From: CAMPKL01 sp963817465
Lineage (GTDB): Bacteria > Acidobacteriota > Terriglobia > Bryobacterales > UBA6623
Assembly (NCBI GenBank): GCA_963817465.1
Contig: CAWFOP010000023.1
Location: 62,001-126,000, forward strand
DNA: 64,000 bases
Direction of reading: 5' to 3'
Below, piece by piece: positions 11,314-20,551 of the stretch. The notes below the pieces were generated by a model. That model saw only the letters and a list, made by a program, of their open reading frames with translations, was not told the origin of the DNA and did not search any database. The stretch's first letter is position 1. Every line of letters begins with the position of its first letter. The position numbers were made by a program, and so were the translations under genes.

Positions 11314-11661
11314 GTGATTTTGCCGTCCGATCCATTCCCAGACAGCTCGGCGCCGCCGATTGACGGCGAGACGCTGGGCATGCGCGACGCACTTGCGGCC
11401 GAACGCACGAAGATGGCCAACGAGCGCACGTTCTTAGCCTACGTGCGCACCGCATTGGCCCTGATCCTGACCGGCGCCAGCGCCGCGCATCTGCCGATCT
11501 TCCATCCGCAGTTGCCGATTTCGGACGCCGCGTATGTCGCGATCGGCCTGTCCGTGACGTTGTGCGGGTTCGTTGTTCTGGGGATCGGGTACGGTCGCTA
11601 CCGACGTTTTCAGAAGAACTTCGAAGCGGCGAGCCGCGCCGAGTTGAGCGCTCAATCGTAG
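11314..11661 (+). CDS. DUF202 (YidH-type) membrane protein
   Basis: The 115-residue product contains the DUF202 signature AAERTKMANERTFLAYVRT, followed by two further membrane segments (about residues 45-65 and 75-95) and a basic cytoplasmic end (GYGRYRRFQ). DUF202 proteins are small three-helix inner-membrane proteins; their role is not established. I chose the GTG at 11314 because GGTGGA lies five bases upstream; a TTG at 11293 in the same frame is the alternative. The gene overlaps the end of pyrE on the other strand by 10 bases (convergent). Confidence 0.75.
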   Translation: MILPSDPFPDSSAPPIDGETLGMRDALAAERTKMANERTFLAYVRTALALILTGASAAHLPIFHPQLPISDAAYVAIGLSVTLCGFVVLGIGYGRYRRFQKNFEAASRAELSAQS

Positions 11662-12332
11662 CGCTTGCTCTCCAGAAACCGAATCGCTTCCGCCGCCATT
11701 GCATCGTCGATGCGGCCCGTTCGCTCGAAGTAGCGGACGAGCTCGGAGGCGCGGTAGAGGCTGTGGACGGGGTACCCTTGGCCCTCGAGGACCTCGTCGC
11801 CGCCTTGCTCGCGGTCGACCACGACCAAGATGCGGGCGACTTTCAAGCCTTCCTCGGCGAGTTGCGCGATCGACTTCGTCTTCGTCTTGCCGGAGGCCAT
11901 GACGTCGTCGATCAACGTGATTTCGCGTGCGGGATCGGCGACTCCCATGTACGCGCTCGCGCCCGAATGGCCGCCGGGGTAGGCCGCCGGCTTCTTGCGC
12001 AGTTGGCCGTAGATCAGCGGCGACTCCGTGTTCCTCGAAGCCATCGCCGCGGCCAGCGCCAACGGCGTCGCCGTGTCGGGAATGCCGATCACCTGCTGCG
12101 GCGGGCAGGCGGGGCCGGCTAACTCGACGATCTTGCGATGCAGCGCGCCGCCCAGAGACTCGAGCAGCTCGAGGTCGTCGTAGAGCTTGTGACGCAGGTC
12201 GATAAAAAGCGGCGTGTGCAGCGCGTATTCCTCGCGCACGCGATCGCCGAACAAGATGAGCCCGCGCTCCCAAAACGCATCGAGCAGAGGATCGGCCGTC
12301 GGAGCGGTCGGGGGGCTTGGATCAGGACGCAT
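11652..12332 (-). CDS. pyrE: Orotate phosphoribosyltransferase
   Basis: The 226-residue product transfers the phosphoribosyl group of PRPP to orotate, giving OMP, the fifth step of pyrimidine synthesis, in the cytoplasm. The PRPP-binding motif LIDDVMASGKTK is intact (about residues 139-150). DREQGG, the conserved OPRT motif that follows it, is present, as are GIPDTATPLA and the loop YGQLRKKP that corresponds to the catalytic Lys-rich loop. The start overlaps the stop of the flavin oxidoreductase by 11 bases, so the two are translationally coupled. Confidence 0.88.
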   Translation of the reverse strand: MRPDPSPPTAPTADPLLDAFWERGLILFGDRVREEYALHTPLFIDLRHKLYDDLELLESLGGALHRKIVELAGPACPPQQVIGIPDTATPLALAAAMASRNTESPLIYGQLRKKPAAYPGGHSGASAYMGVADPAREITLIDDVMASGKTKTKSIAQLAEEGLKVARILVVVDREQGGDEVLEGQGYPVHSLYRASELVRYFERTGRIDDAMAAEAIRFLESKRYD

Positions 12333-13347
12333 CGGCGAGCTTTCCCCGCTGGAGAAGGTAGGCGATCATCGCCTCCGGCACGGCGAAGCTCCTCAGCGTA
12401 GCACTGCCGGGCCGGCCCAACCGCAGCGCCTTCCCGCCGTCGTGCGCGGCCGCCGGCCAGTCCGGTTCCCGCAGCAGCACCGCGCCGAGACCGACGAGAT
12501 CGCACCCGCCCTCCAGCGCCTTCAGCGCCTGTTCCGGCGTCTCGATTCCACCCACAGCCATGATCGCCGCGCCCTCTATTGTTTCGGCGAGGCGAGCCGC
12601 CACGGGCCTGCGATCGGCGCTTCGAATCGAGCCCTCGCCGTACTGTTTCGCGGCCACGTCAATCACCTCGACTCCCGCCTCGATCAGCAGGCCGCATAGC
12701 TCCTGCGTCTGCTCGAACGAGATGCCGTCTTCGCCCGACTCCTCGGGGTCGAGGCGGTACCAGCAGGGTAGATGGGTGGAGCACAGCGCCGTCGCCTCAA
12801 CCGCGAACCGCGCGCGCTGGGTCACGGCGGACCCGCCCCAGGCCCATGCGCGAATGTTGGTTTTGCGAGAGAACGCCCGCTGCAACAGATAGCCGTGCCC
12901 GCCGTGTAATTCGACGGCGCCGAAACCGGCCTTGGCGGCGCGGGCGGCGGCCTCGTCAAACGCCCGCAGCAGGCGCACGATCTCCGTCTCGGAGGCTTGG
13001 GCGAGGTCAATGCCGTCGTGGCAGAGTTGCAAGACCGCCGCGGTCGGACGTATCGCCTCGGCGACACGCGTCAACGCCGGCAAGTGAGAGTCGCGATCCG
13101 CGCGCCATTGACCGGGAAACGACAGACCGTCGGCCGCCGCGGCGCAGCCCGCTGTGACAACAGCGCCTAGACCGGTGGCTCTGCGGCGATAGTAGGCGAC
13201 CTCCGCATCGCTCGCCGCGCCTTCGGAATCGGCGGAGAACGTCGGCATCGGCGCCATCACGAGGCGGTTTTCGAGCCGTTGCGCGGAACGCGGCAGCTCG
13301 ATCGGTGAGAACAGCTTCGCGAATGGCGCCGCCGGGAGCGGCGCCAT
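12322..13347 (-). CDS. Old yellow enzyme-family NADH:flavin oxidoreductase
   Basis: This is a TIM-barrel FMN enzyme of 341 residues starting at the ATG at 13347, which overlaps the end of the ligase gene. Visible motifs are NRLVMAPMPT near the N-terminus (FMN phosphate and redox-site strand), AVLQLCHDG, the substrate/FMN segment ELHGGHGYLLQRAFS, and AVGGIETPEQA near the C-terminus (FMN phosphate-binding loop). Family members reduce activated C=C bonds with NAD(P)H. It is sandwiched between an acyl-CoA ligase and pyrE with overlaps at both ends. That suggests a 2,4-dienoyl-CoA-reductase-like role in lipid turnover, but the single-domain length does not settle it. Confidence 0.82.
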   Translation of the reverse strand: MAPLPAAPFAKLFSPIELPRSAQRLENRLVMAPMPTFSADSEGAASDAEVAYYRRRATGLGAVVTAGCAAAADGLSFPGQWRADRDSHLPALTRVAEAIRPTAAVLQLCHDGIDLAQASETEIVRLLRAFDEAAARAAKAGFGAVELHGGHGYLLQRAFSRKTNIRAWAWGGSAVTQRARFAVEATALCSTHLPCWYRLDPEESGEDGISFEQTQELCGLLIEAGVEVIDVAAKQYGEGSIRSADRRPVAARLAETIEGAAIMAVGGIETPEQALKALEGGCDLVGLGAVLLREPDWPAAAHDGGKALRLGRPGSATLRSFAVPEAMIAYLLQRGKLADAS

Positions 13348-14972
13348 CAATCCCCGCCTGCGCCTTGCACTTGCTTGGCGCGGCCCTGCCAGTAGCGGTC
13401 GCGGATCTCGCGTTTGAGAATCTTGCCGGTGGCGCCCTTGGGAAGGGCGTCGCAAAACTCGATCGAGGCGGGGACCTTGAAACCGGCGAGATGTTCGCGC
13501 ACGTGAGCGCGCAACTCAGCCTCATCGGCAGCGGCGCCCGGCTTGAGCGTCACGAACGCCTTCGGCGTCTCGCCCCACTTGTCATCCGGCACGCCGATCA
13601 CGGCGCACTCGTAAATCGAAGGATGTGAGGCCAAGGCTCGTTCGATCTCGAGCGACGAGATGTTCTCGCCGCCCGAGATGATGATGTCTTTCTTGCGGTC
13701 GACGATCAGCAAGTAGCGCTGCTCGTCCCAAACGGCCATGTCTCCGGTGTGCAGCCAGCCGTCGGGCTCCAGGGCGGTGCGCGTCGCTTCCGGCTCGTTC
13801 CAGTAGCCGTCCATGGCGGCGTCGGCGCGGATGAGAACCTCGCCGATCGACTTCATGTCCCGCGGGACGTCAACGCCGTTGTCGTCCGCTACGCGGACCT
13901 CGGCGCCGGGCATCGCCCAGCCAGTCATGGCTTGGCGCTCGAAGCGCTGTTCGTCCGAGATGCCGTCGAAGGTCTCCTTGAGGTGGGCCGAAGTCGACAC
14001 CGGTCCCGATTCCGTCAAACCATACCCAGCGAAGCAGGGACAGCCGAAGCTGCGCTCGACCGCGGCGACCAACGACGGCGTGGACGCCGCGCCGCCAAGC
14101 GTGATTTCTTCCAGACTGCTGAGATCGTAGCGCTCGAGGCCGTCGAAGTGGACCATCGTTGCGGCCATCGTCGGCACCATCGAGAACGACGTCACGCCCT
14201 CGTCCTCGATCAACCGGCAGACAAGCTCCGGATCGAACCGTTTCACCATCACATGCCGCGCGCCCATCATGGTTACGGTGTGCGGCCGGCCCCAGCCGTT
14301 GGCGTGAAACAGCGGGATCGTGTGCAACTCGACCTTGCGGTCGGCCGGCAGGGCGTCGCCTAATCGCAGATACCCAAGCAACACGCCCAACGCGTGCAGG
14401 TACAGCGCGCGGTGGCTGAGCATCACGCCTTTCGGCATGCCTGTGCTGCCGCTGGTGTAGAACAGCTCAGCGATCGAATCCTCGTCGTACTGCAAGTAAT
14501 CCGCCGACGCCGGCTCGGCTTGAGCCAGCAGCGTCTCGTAGTCGCCTTCGACCCAGTCGGGCAGGCCCGGCTCGGCGGTCAGCGAAATCCAGCGCACACC
14601 CGGCAACGTCGCGCGCAGCTTCTCGACGAGGGGCGTGAGCTCGACGTCGAACAAGACCGTCGACGATCCGGAGTGATCGAGGATGAACGCCTGTTCTTCA
14701 GGCGCCAGCCGAACGTTGAGCGACAGCAGCGCCGCGTGGGCCATCGGCGCGCCGTAGTAGAGCTCGAGCAGTTGATGGCAGTTGAAGCTCAGGCTGGCGA
14801 CACGATCTCCGGGCTTTACGCCAATGGCCGCCAAGGCCCCGGCGAGCCGGCGCGTTCGGTCGAGCAGCTCGGCATAAGTCAGACGAACGTCGCCGTCGAC
14901 GACGCCGACCTTGTCGGGATACTCCTGCGCGGCTCGCAGCAAACAACGAATCGGGGTCAACGGCAGCTTCAC
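13347..14972 (-). CDS. AMP-dependent acyl-CoA ligase (fatty-acid type)
   Basis: This 541-residue adenylate-forming enzyme activates a carboxylic acid to its acyl-CoA by way of an acyl-AMP. The ATP-binding P-loop YTSGSTGMPKG is intact, as are GYGLTESGPV (adenine-binding A5 region), GWLHTGDMAVWD (A7) and the C-terminal catalytic Lys in PKGATGKILKREIRD (A10). The overall pattern is closest to long- or medium-chain fatty-acid ligases; substrate chain length cannot be read. It is the first gene of an overlapping cluster with the flavin oxidoreductase and pyrE. Confidence 0.88.
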   Translation of the reverse strand: MKLPLTPIRCLLRAAQEYPDKVGVVDGDVRLTYAELLDRTRRLAGALAAIGVKPGDRVASLSFNCHQLLELYYGAPMAHAALLSLNVRLAPEEQAFILDHSGSSTVLFDVELTPLVEKLRATLPGVRWISLTAEPGLPDWVEGDYETLLAQAEPASADYLQYDEDSIAELFYTSGSTGMPKGVMLSHRALYLHALGVLLGYLRLGDALPADRKVELHTIPLFHANGWGRPHTVTMMGARHVMVKRFDPELVCRLIEDEGVTSFSMVPTMAATMVHFDGLERYDLSSLEEITLGGAASTPSLVAAVERSFGCPCFAGYGLTESGPVSTSAHLKETFDGISDEQRFERQAMTGWAMPGAEVRVADDNGVDVPRDMKSIGEVLIRADAAMDGYWNEPEATRTALEPDGWLHTGDMAVWDEQRYLLIVDRKKDIIISGGENISSLEIERALASHPSIYECAVIGVPDDKWGETPKAFVTLKPGAAADEAELRAHVREHLAGFKVPASIEFCDALPKGATGKILKREIRDRYWQGRAKQVQGAGGD

Positions 14973-15020
14973 GGCTAATTCTCTGTTCGGACACGCGCGG
15001 CGTCGCAGCGTAAGGATACG

Positions 15021-16223
15021 TTAAGGCCGCAGAATAACGCGCAGCTCGGTCGGCCAGCTCTCGATTTGAAAGTCGAGCTTGCTGTCCATGTCGACCACCA
15101 CGCGGACCATCGGCGGGTCGATCTGAAATTGGGAATACCGCACCTTGCGAACTCCCCTCTTGTCGACCTTCAATTCGCCGGCCCCGCCGCCGATGCCGAG
15201 CTTGGCCATCGGCAAGTCGATCACCAGCCGGTCCGGTCCGGTCAACTGTAAGGTCTTGAACTCGGCGGCGTCATTTGTCGTGATTTTCAGTACGAGCTGA
15301 CTGGCTGTGTCCTCCAGCTCGAAGCCGCCTACCTCCAGAGGCTCGGAACGGGCCTTTGTCGCCGGGCGCTCGACTTCCGCCGCGGCGGCGGCAGGTGCGG
15401 CCGGCGGCGCCGGCCGCGGCTCCGCGCGGGCGGCCGCCGGAGCGGGAGCGGGAGGGGGTTCGGGCTTTGCCTGGCTGACGACGGGGGGCTCCGCCGGATC
15501 CACCGCGACCCGGAATGTAATGTAGGGCGAGACCGTCTCGGGACGCGCGCTGCCGCGGCTGAAGCAGGTGGCGCTGGCCGGATCGCCGCGAAATCCCCCG
15601 CCGCGCAAGACTCGGAACTCCCCGTCCTTCGGGCCGCGCGGGTCGTCGCTAGGCGATTTCGCGAAGTAATCGGCGGCGTACCAGTCGGCCGACCACTCCC
15701 ACAGGTTGTAGGTGATCGCGAAAATGCCGAGAGGGTTCGCCCGCGGCGGCGCCGCAGTCGTCGTGGGAGACGAACCCTCGGAGACGGGCGATTCATCCCC
15801 CCAGGGGTAGGTGCGCTGCTCGAGACCTCCCCGCACCGCTTTTTCCCACCAAGCCTCGGGCGGCAGCACAAATCTTCGTCCGGTCCTTTCGCTCAGCCAT
15901 CCACAATAAGCTTGTGCGTCGAACCACGAAACTCCCGTGACGGGCGAGTCGTCGGAATCGTCGCCCGGGCTCCGATGGGAGGGGCGAAACTCGCGAAACT
16001 CGGCGTTCGACACCGGTCTCGTCCCGAGTTCGAATTCCGGCGTAGAGACTTTGTGTTTGGGTTGTTCCCAGCTCGCGCCGCGCTGCGAGCCCATGAGAAA
16101 GTCGCCGGCTGGAATCGGAACGGTTTTCACCGTCGAAGCAGCAGCGGCTTGGAGGACAGGCAGCACGGCGAATGCAAACAACAAACCGCCTGCGTATCGG
16201 CGAAAAGCCATCTTCTCAGGCAT
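15021..16223 (-). CDS. Exported FGE/SUMF1-like domain fused to a C-terminal AMIN domain
   Basis: This is a 400-residue protein from the ATG at 16223, which puts a signal peptide at residues 5-30 (AFAVLPVLQAAAAS). Residues about 33-240 are an FGE-sulfatase fold (IPAGDFLMGSQRG, VTGVSWFDAQAYCGWL, LWEWSADWYA, VLRGGGF). Only one Cys follows the RGG motif (SATCFSRG) instead of the catalytic pair. A Pro/Ala-rich linker (about 255-295) leads to an AMIN domain (about 297-400; FELEDTASQLVLKI, DRLVIDLP, VRVVVDM). AMIN domains target proteins to the cell wall or to type IV pilus secretins in the periplasm. The fusion suggests a periplasmic binding or scaffold protein. Confidence 0.8.
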   Translation of the reverse strand: MPEKMAFRRYAGGLLFAFAVLPVLQAAAASTVKTVPIPAGDFLMGSQRGASWEQPKHKVSTPEFELGTRPVSNAEFREFRPSHRSPGDDSDDSPVTGVSWFDAQAYCGWLSERTGRRFVLPPEAWWEKAVRGGLEQRTYPWGDESPVSEGSSPTTTAAPPRANPLGIFAITYNLWEWSADWYAADYFAKSPSDDPRGPKDGEFRVLRGGGFRGDPASATCFSRGSARPETVSPYITFRVAVDPAEPPVVSQAKPEPPPAPAPAAARAEPRPAPPAAPAAAAAEVERPATKARSEPLEVGGFELEDTASQLVLKITTNDAAEFKTLQLTGPDRLVIDLPMAKLGIGGGAGELKVDKRGVRKVRYSQFQIDPPMVRVVVDMDSKLDFQIESWPTELRVILRP

Positions 16224-16452
16224 TGTATAATCCGCCGCGTTTAGTGGGGAGAGACGCCGCTCCAACCGTCCTCGAGCGATTGAGATAAAACCCCTAGCGA
16301 AATGTCTCCCCGCACCGAAAGTACTAAGCCTTTTTGCGCGTTGAACCTACAACGTTCCGTCTGTCAAACTCACACTATGTTGGGTCACTAGCCCCATCAA
16401 GGCGGCTCGATGGCGCTGTCTTGCGCCTCTGGCTGTCCTGGCGCTGACTTGC

Positions 16453-17598
16453 TTGCCGGTGCGGCTCGGCGCCCAAGGGCTGCAGCCGGAGGCCGACGGC
16501 TGGCGCGACTACATCGAAAGCGGCCAGAAACTACAAAAGGCTGGGCGCTACGCGGCGGCCGAAGACTCCTTCGTCAAGGCGCTGCACCTGGCCGAGAAGT
16601 TCGGCCCGGACGACATCCGGCTCGGAGTGTGTCTCAACACGTTAGGACTGCTCTACCACGCCGAAGGAGAGTTCGTCGGCGCTGAGCAGCTCTACCTGCG
16701 CTCGTTGCACATCATCGAGAACGCCGTCGGCGCCGACAATCCCGATGTCGCCAAGATCCTGAGCAGCCTCAGCAGCCTTTACTTGACCCAAGAGAAAGTC
16801 GACCAGGCCGAACCTGTAGCGGTGCGTCGCTTGGCCATTATCGAAAAGCAAAACGGCCCGAAGAGTACGAAGTTGGTCGAACCGCTCAACGACCTCTCTT
16901 TGATCTCGTTCATGCAGGGTGATTTGGCCGAGGCTGAACGCTACCAGCGCCGTTCGCTCGATTTGCTGTATGGGGAGCACGATGTCGAAGAGATTCGGGT
17001 TGCGGACGGCTTGAGCAACCTAGGCGTGATCCAAGTCGCGGCTTCTCGTCTGAGCGAGGCGGCCGCTAACCTGTCGTCGGCGATGTGCATTCGTACGGGC
17101 CTCGGGCAGGGCGATTCCATCGACTACGCGCGCGACGCCGGGCATCTGGCCGAAGCCTACACGGGCGGGATGCACCTGGCGCAGGCGGAAGATCTCCTGC
17201 GGCAAGCCCTCGACATTCGGCGCGCGCACACGCCGGGAGGCGATCCCGAAACGGCCACGACGCTGAACAGCCTCGGCGAGATCTATCGCACCCAAGGACG
17301 GCTCGACAACGCCGAGGCCGCCTTCCGCGAATCGCTCGCGATTTGGAACCGCACGGCCGGTCCGGACCATATCGAGACGGCCGTTTCGAAGCACAATCTT
17401 GCGACGGTTCTGCAAGAGCGGAAGCGCTACCGCGAGGCCGAGGCGCTGTTCGCCCAATCGCTCAAAGTCCTGCGGGCTCAACTCGGGCCGGACCATCCCC
17501 GGGTGGTGCAGGTGACGGCCGCGCACGAAGAAGCCCTGCGCATGGCTTCCGGTTCTGCTCAAGCTCACCTGATCGGCTCGACCGCGACGCCCGATTAG
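16453..17598 (+). CDS. Exported TPR protein, start codon uncertain
   Basis: Residues about 15-375 are tetratricopeptide repeats of the Kinesin-light-chain type (CLNTLGLLYHAEGEF, TLNSLGEIYRTQGRLDNAEAAFRES split over repeats), a protein-protein interaction scaffold. The coordinates use the first usable codon, TTG at 16453. However, the same frame continues upstream to 16345 and from 16396 encodes a convincing signal peptide (KAARWRCLAPLAVLALTCL) with no ATG, GTG or TTG. So either a start has been lost to an upstream sequence error or the true start is non-standard. It is followed 120 bases later by a second TPR gene. Confidence 0.75.
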   Translation: MPVRLGAQGLQPEADGWRDYIESGQKLQKAGRYAAAEDSFVKALHLAEKFGPDDIRLGVCLNTLGLLYHAEGEFVGAEQLYLRSLHIIENAVGADNPDVAKILSSLSSLYLTQEKVDQAEPVAVRRLAIIEKQNGPKSTKLVEPLNDLSLISFMQGDLAEAERYQRRSLDLLYGEHDVEEIRVADGLSNLGVIQVAASRLSEAAANLSSAMCIRTGLGQGDSIDYARDAGHLAEAYTGGMHLAQAEDLLRQALDIRRAHTPGGDPETATTLNSLGEIYRTQGRLDNAEAAFRESLAIWNRTAGPDHIETAVSKHNLATVLQERKRYREAEALFAQSLKVLRAQLGPDHPRVVQVTAAHEEALRMASGSAQAHLIGSTATPD

Positions 17599-17718
17599 GT
17601 TGCTTAGCTCACACCCCCGCAAGAATGGCTCCTTCTTTCCGGCCGCTCGGAGTCAAAGCGAACATTCGCCGCTGGTAAACTGGCGTGAAGGGGTCTGCTT
17701 CACGGCGGACGATTTGTC

Positions 17719-18726
17719 ATGCGAGTGTCTTCATCCGGCCGAACGGGACGGTTGGTTCTCGGTGCGCTTTGTTGCGCGCTGAGCCTCGCCTATGCGCAAG
17801 CTCCATGGGATCAAGCGGTTGCCGAGGGAGACAAAGCCGCCGCCGAGCGCGACTACGCGCGGGCCGCTGAGCTGTACAAGACCGCAATAGACGATTTGCC
17901 CGCCGCCGATCCGCGCCGCGCCGAACCCCTCATGCGGCTGGCTCGCGTGCACCGCGCGCAAGGCGACCTCGCCAAACCGGAGGAGCTCTACCGCGAGGCC
18001 GACCCCCTCGCCCTCAAGGCTTGGGGCCGTGAGAGCGCGGAGTACGCAGCGTTTCTCAATGAAGTCGGACGCTACTATCACCGCCGCCGCAAATACGAAA
18101 TGGCGGAGCGCTTCTACCGCGACGCCTTCGGGATCCGCGTTCGTGTTCTGGGCAAGGAAAACGTCGAGGTCGCCGAGAGCATTCACAATCTGGCGGTGCT
18201 TTACGAGAATCAAGCCCGCTACGACAAAGCGGAAATGTATTACAGGACCGCTCTCGAGCTGCGCCAAAAACTGCTTGGGCCCGACAACATCCGGACGATC
18301 GAAACCTCCGAGCACTTCGCTCGCCTGCTGCGTCGCATTCAGAAGAACGCCGAAGCCGCGCCCCTCGAAGAGCACGCCCGCGCCGTGCGCGAGCCGCTGC
18401 TCGAGCAGGCCGCCGGTCCCCACGTCGACATCGGCAAGGTCTACACCTCCGGGCCGGACGTCAAGATGCCCGAGCTCATCGAGCAGACCGAGCCTGAATA
18501 CACCGACGAAGCGCGCATCGCGCACCAGGAAGGCACGGTCGGCGTGGAAGTCGAAGTCGACGCGGACGGCGTCGCGCGCAATCTCAAGGTCGTGAGAATC
18601 TTAGGGCTCGGCCTCGATGAGAAGGCTCTGGAGGCGGTGCGTCAGTGGCGCTTCAAGCCGGCTCGCGCGAACGGCAAGAAGGTCGCCTCGCGGGTCCTGC
18701 TTGAAATCCACTTTTCGCTGCTGTAA
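17719..18726 (+). CDS. Exported TPR protein with TonB-type C-terminal domain
   Basis: The product has 335 residues: signal peptide 1-26 (ending AYAQ), TPR repeats at about 30-210 (AEFLNEVGRYYHRRRKYEMAE-like units), and a TonB C-terminal domain at about 250-335. The TonB domain shows EPEYTDEARIAHQEGTVGVE, VRILGLGLDEKALEAVRQWR and FKPA. In TonB this domain contacts outer-membrane receptors; stand-alone TPR-TonB_C proteins are common in acidobacteria and their role is not settled. There is no proline-rich spacer and the N-terminus looks cleavable, so classical energy transduction is doubtful. Confidence 0.82.
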   Translation: MRVSSSGRTGRLVLGALCCALSLAYAQAPWDQAVAEGDKAAAERDYARAAELYKTAIDDLPAADPRRAEPLMRLARVHRAQGDLAKPEELYREADPLALKAWGRESAEYAAFLNEVGRYYHRRRKYEMAERFYRDAFGIRVRVLGKENVEVAESIHNLAVLYENQARYDKAEMYYRTALELRQKLLGPDNIRTIETSEHFARLLRRIQKNAEAAPLEEHARAVREPLLEQAAGPHVDIGKVYTSGPDVKMPELIEQTEPEYTDEARIAHQEGTVGVEVEVDADGVARNLKVVRILGLGLDEKALEAVRQWRFKPARANGKKVASRVLLEIHFSLL

Positions 18727-18741
18727 AGGCGGCCTTCTTCT

Positions 18742-19693
18742 CTAGGGCCGCACTTGGTGGAGCAAGGGCTCGCCGCGCAGGCCGCGAAACAGATTCTCGA
18801 CGGAGTTCTTCGCCATCATGCGGCGCGTTTCGACCGTCGCGCTGCCTAGGTGCGGAGCGATGGTCAGGTTATCCAATTCGAGCATCGGGTGATCGCGCGG
18901 AAGGGGCTCCGGCTCGGTGACGTCGAGGCCGGCCGCCGCGATCACGCCGTCGCGCAGCGCCTCGTACAACGCCTGCGTGTCGACCACGCCGCCTCGCGCG
19001 ATGTTGACCAGCGTCGCCGCGGGCTTCATCTTGGCGAGCGCCGAGGCGTCGATGAGGTTGCGCGTCTCATCGCTCAACGGACAGCACAGCATGACGTAGT
19101 CCGAGCGCGCCAGCAGCTCGTCGAGCGAGCAGTATTCCGCACCGAATTCCGCCTCGGCCTCGGGTGTGCGATTGCGGTTGTGGTAGAGGATCGACATGTC
19201 GAAGGCGCGCGCGCGCTTGGCGACTTCGCGGCCGATCGAGCCGAGGCCCACGATGCCCAGCACGCTCGAGTGCGCCTCGCGGCCCAGCATGTAGCCCGGG
19301 TCGTAGTGGACGAACCCGGGCGAGCGCGCATAGCGGTCGCCTTCGATCAGCCTCCGCGCCGAAGCCAGCAGCAAGCGTCATCCCCATGTCGGCCGTGGCG
19401 CCGTCGAGAATGTGCGGCGTGTTGCCGACCGGGATACCTCGTTCCGCCGCCGCCGCGACGTCGATGTGATCGACGCCGACTCCGTAGTTACTGATGATGC
19501 GCACGCCGGGCAGCCGGTCGAGCTGCTCGCCGCCGAGTTGGGGATGACCGTAGGTGTAAACGGCGTCCACCGGGCTGTCGACGCCCTTGGAGGTCAGCTC
19601 CCAGGGCAGCAGCTCGACGCGATTGTCGAGAAATTCAAGAACGGCTCGAGCGAGAGGACCGTCGGCGACGACGCGCGGCTTGGCTTCAGACAT
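18742..19693 (-). CDS. D-2-hydroxyacid dehydrogenase (one apparent frameshift)
   Basis: An NAD(P)-dependent dehydrogenase of the glyoxylate/hydroxypyruvate reductase type. From the ATG at 19693 (MSEAKPRVV) the N-terminal half, with NYGVGVDHID, runs to about 19370. The rest then continues one base out of frame, with the Rossmann motif GLGSIGREVAKRA, the catalytic Arg in NIARGGVVD, the Glu in DVTEPEP and the catalytic His in APHLGSAT. Removing one base near 19365-19372 joins them into about 316 residues, the normal family length. The break fits the insertion-type errors seen elsewhere in this window, so an intact gene is likely. Confidence 0.82.
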
Positions 19694-19752
19694 TGGCCCT
19701 CCAGCTTGCCCGGCGGGCCGACCAGCCGTCAAGCGACGACCGTCCCCTCACA

Positions 19753-20523
19753 CTACCGATTCGGATATGCCCCAGATGGGGAGCTCTTCAATCTGCAATC
19801 CAAATCAAGCAGACGTGCCACAGCCTTGATGAAACGAGCGCGCTCCTCCTCCGAGACAAAGGAGTCTCTGTTCAAGGGCGGCCCAAAGCGGGCGTTGAAT
19901 CGATTTAACTTCGCGACGCCCGAGATCAAATGCTGCGGACTAAGGCCTAGGTTAGCCAACGTGAGAACCGCTAAACCGTCGCACCGAAGCTCCAACTCCT
20001 GCAGCCGGCGGCTCTGCTTTTGCCGGCTCGCGAGGGCGTATTCGTCCCAGAAGTACTCATGGCCCATTTCGTGGGCCACGAGAGCTTGGAGTTCCTCGAC
20101 GTTCAGCAGCCGTAGAGCATGATTTGAAATCAGTACGACACATCTCGAGTGAAATCCGACGAACGCCTGGCGTATGCTGATCACTTTGATTTCGACCATT
20201 CCGGCGCGGTCGTGATATCGAAAAATACGTGCCAGATGCGCGAGCTTCCGCTTCCCGTCGTCGGAAGGCTCGATCGCACCCTCCTCCGGAAGCTGGGCCA
20301 GAATTTCAGACCGTGTCTCGACCGGCAGGGGACGAGGCCGCGCGCCCTCCAGGTAGTCGTCGAGCCCTGCCGAACAAGCGTCCTCGAAATACTCCAGAAC
20401 CCGGCGTGAAACGGGAGCCGGATCGACCTGCGCTCCGGCGCTGGACGGATGACCGGCCAGCATTGCGGCGAGCGCTATACTGACCCCTCTTCCCTTCCTG
20501 ACGGGGGACCGCATTAGGGCCAT
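19753..20523 (-). CDS. Exported M48-like metalloprotease
   Basis: The protein is about 256 residues with a signal peptide (AALAAMLAGHPSSAGAQ-type, ending about residue 32). The zinc motif HEMGHE (HExxH) lies in the context LVAHEMGHEYFWDEY, and a third-ligand candidate is the Glu in LELRCDGLA, about 30 residues later. This arrangement resembles the M48/M56-like zincins. ATG at 20523 is preferred over TTG at 20541 and ATG at 20514; no strong ribosome site helps. It is divergent from the CadC-like regulator at 20624. Substrate unknown. Confidence 0.65.
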   Translation of the reverse strand: MALMRSPVRKGRGVSIALAAMLAGHPSSAGAQVDPAPVSRRVLEYFEDACSAGLDDYLEGARPRPLPVETRSEILAQLPEEGAIEPSDDGKRKLAHLARIFRYHDRAGMVEIKVISIRQAFVGFHSRCVVLISNHALRLLNVEELQALVAHEMGHEYFWDEYALASRQKQSRRLQELELRCDGLAVLTLANLGLSPQHLISGVAKLNRFNARFGPPLNRDSFVSEEERARFIKAVARLLDLDCRLKSSPSGAYPNR

Positions 20524-20551
20524 ACGCGACCCTAAGGGCAAGTTCGGAGGT

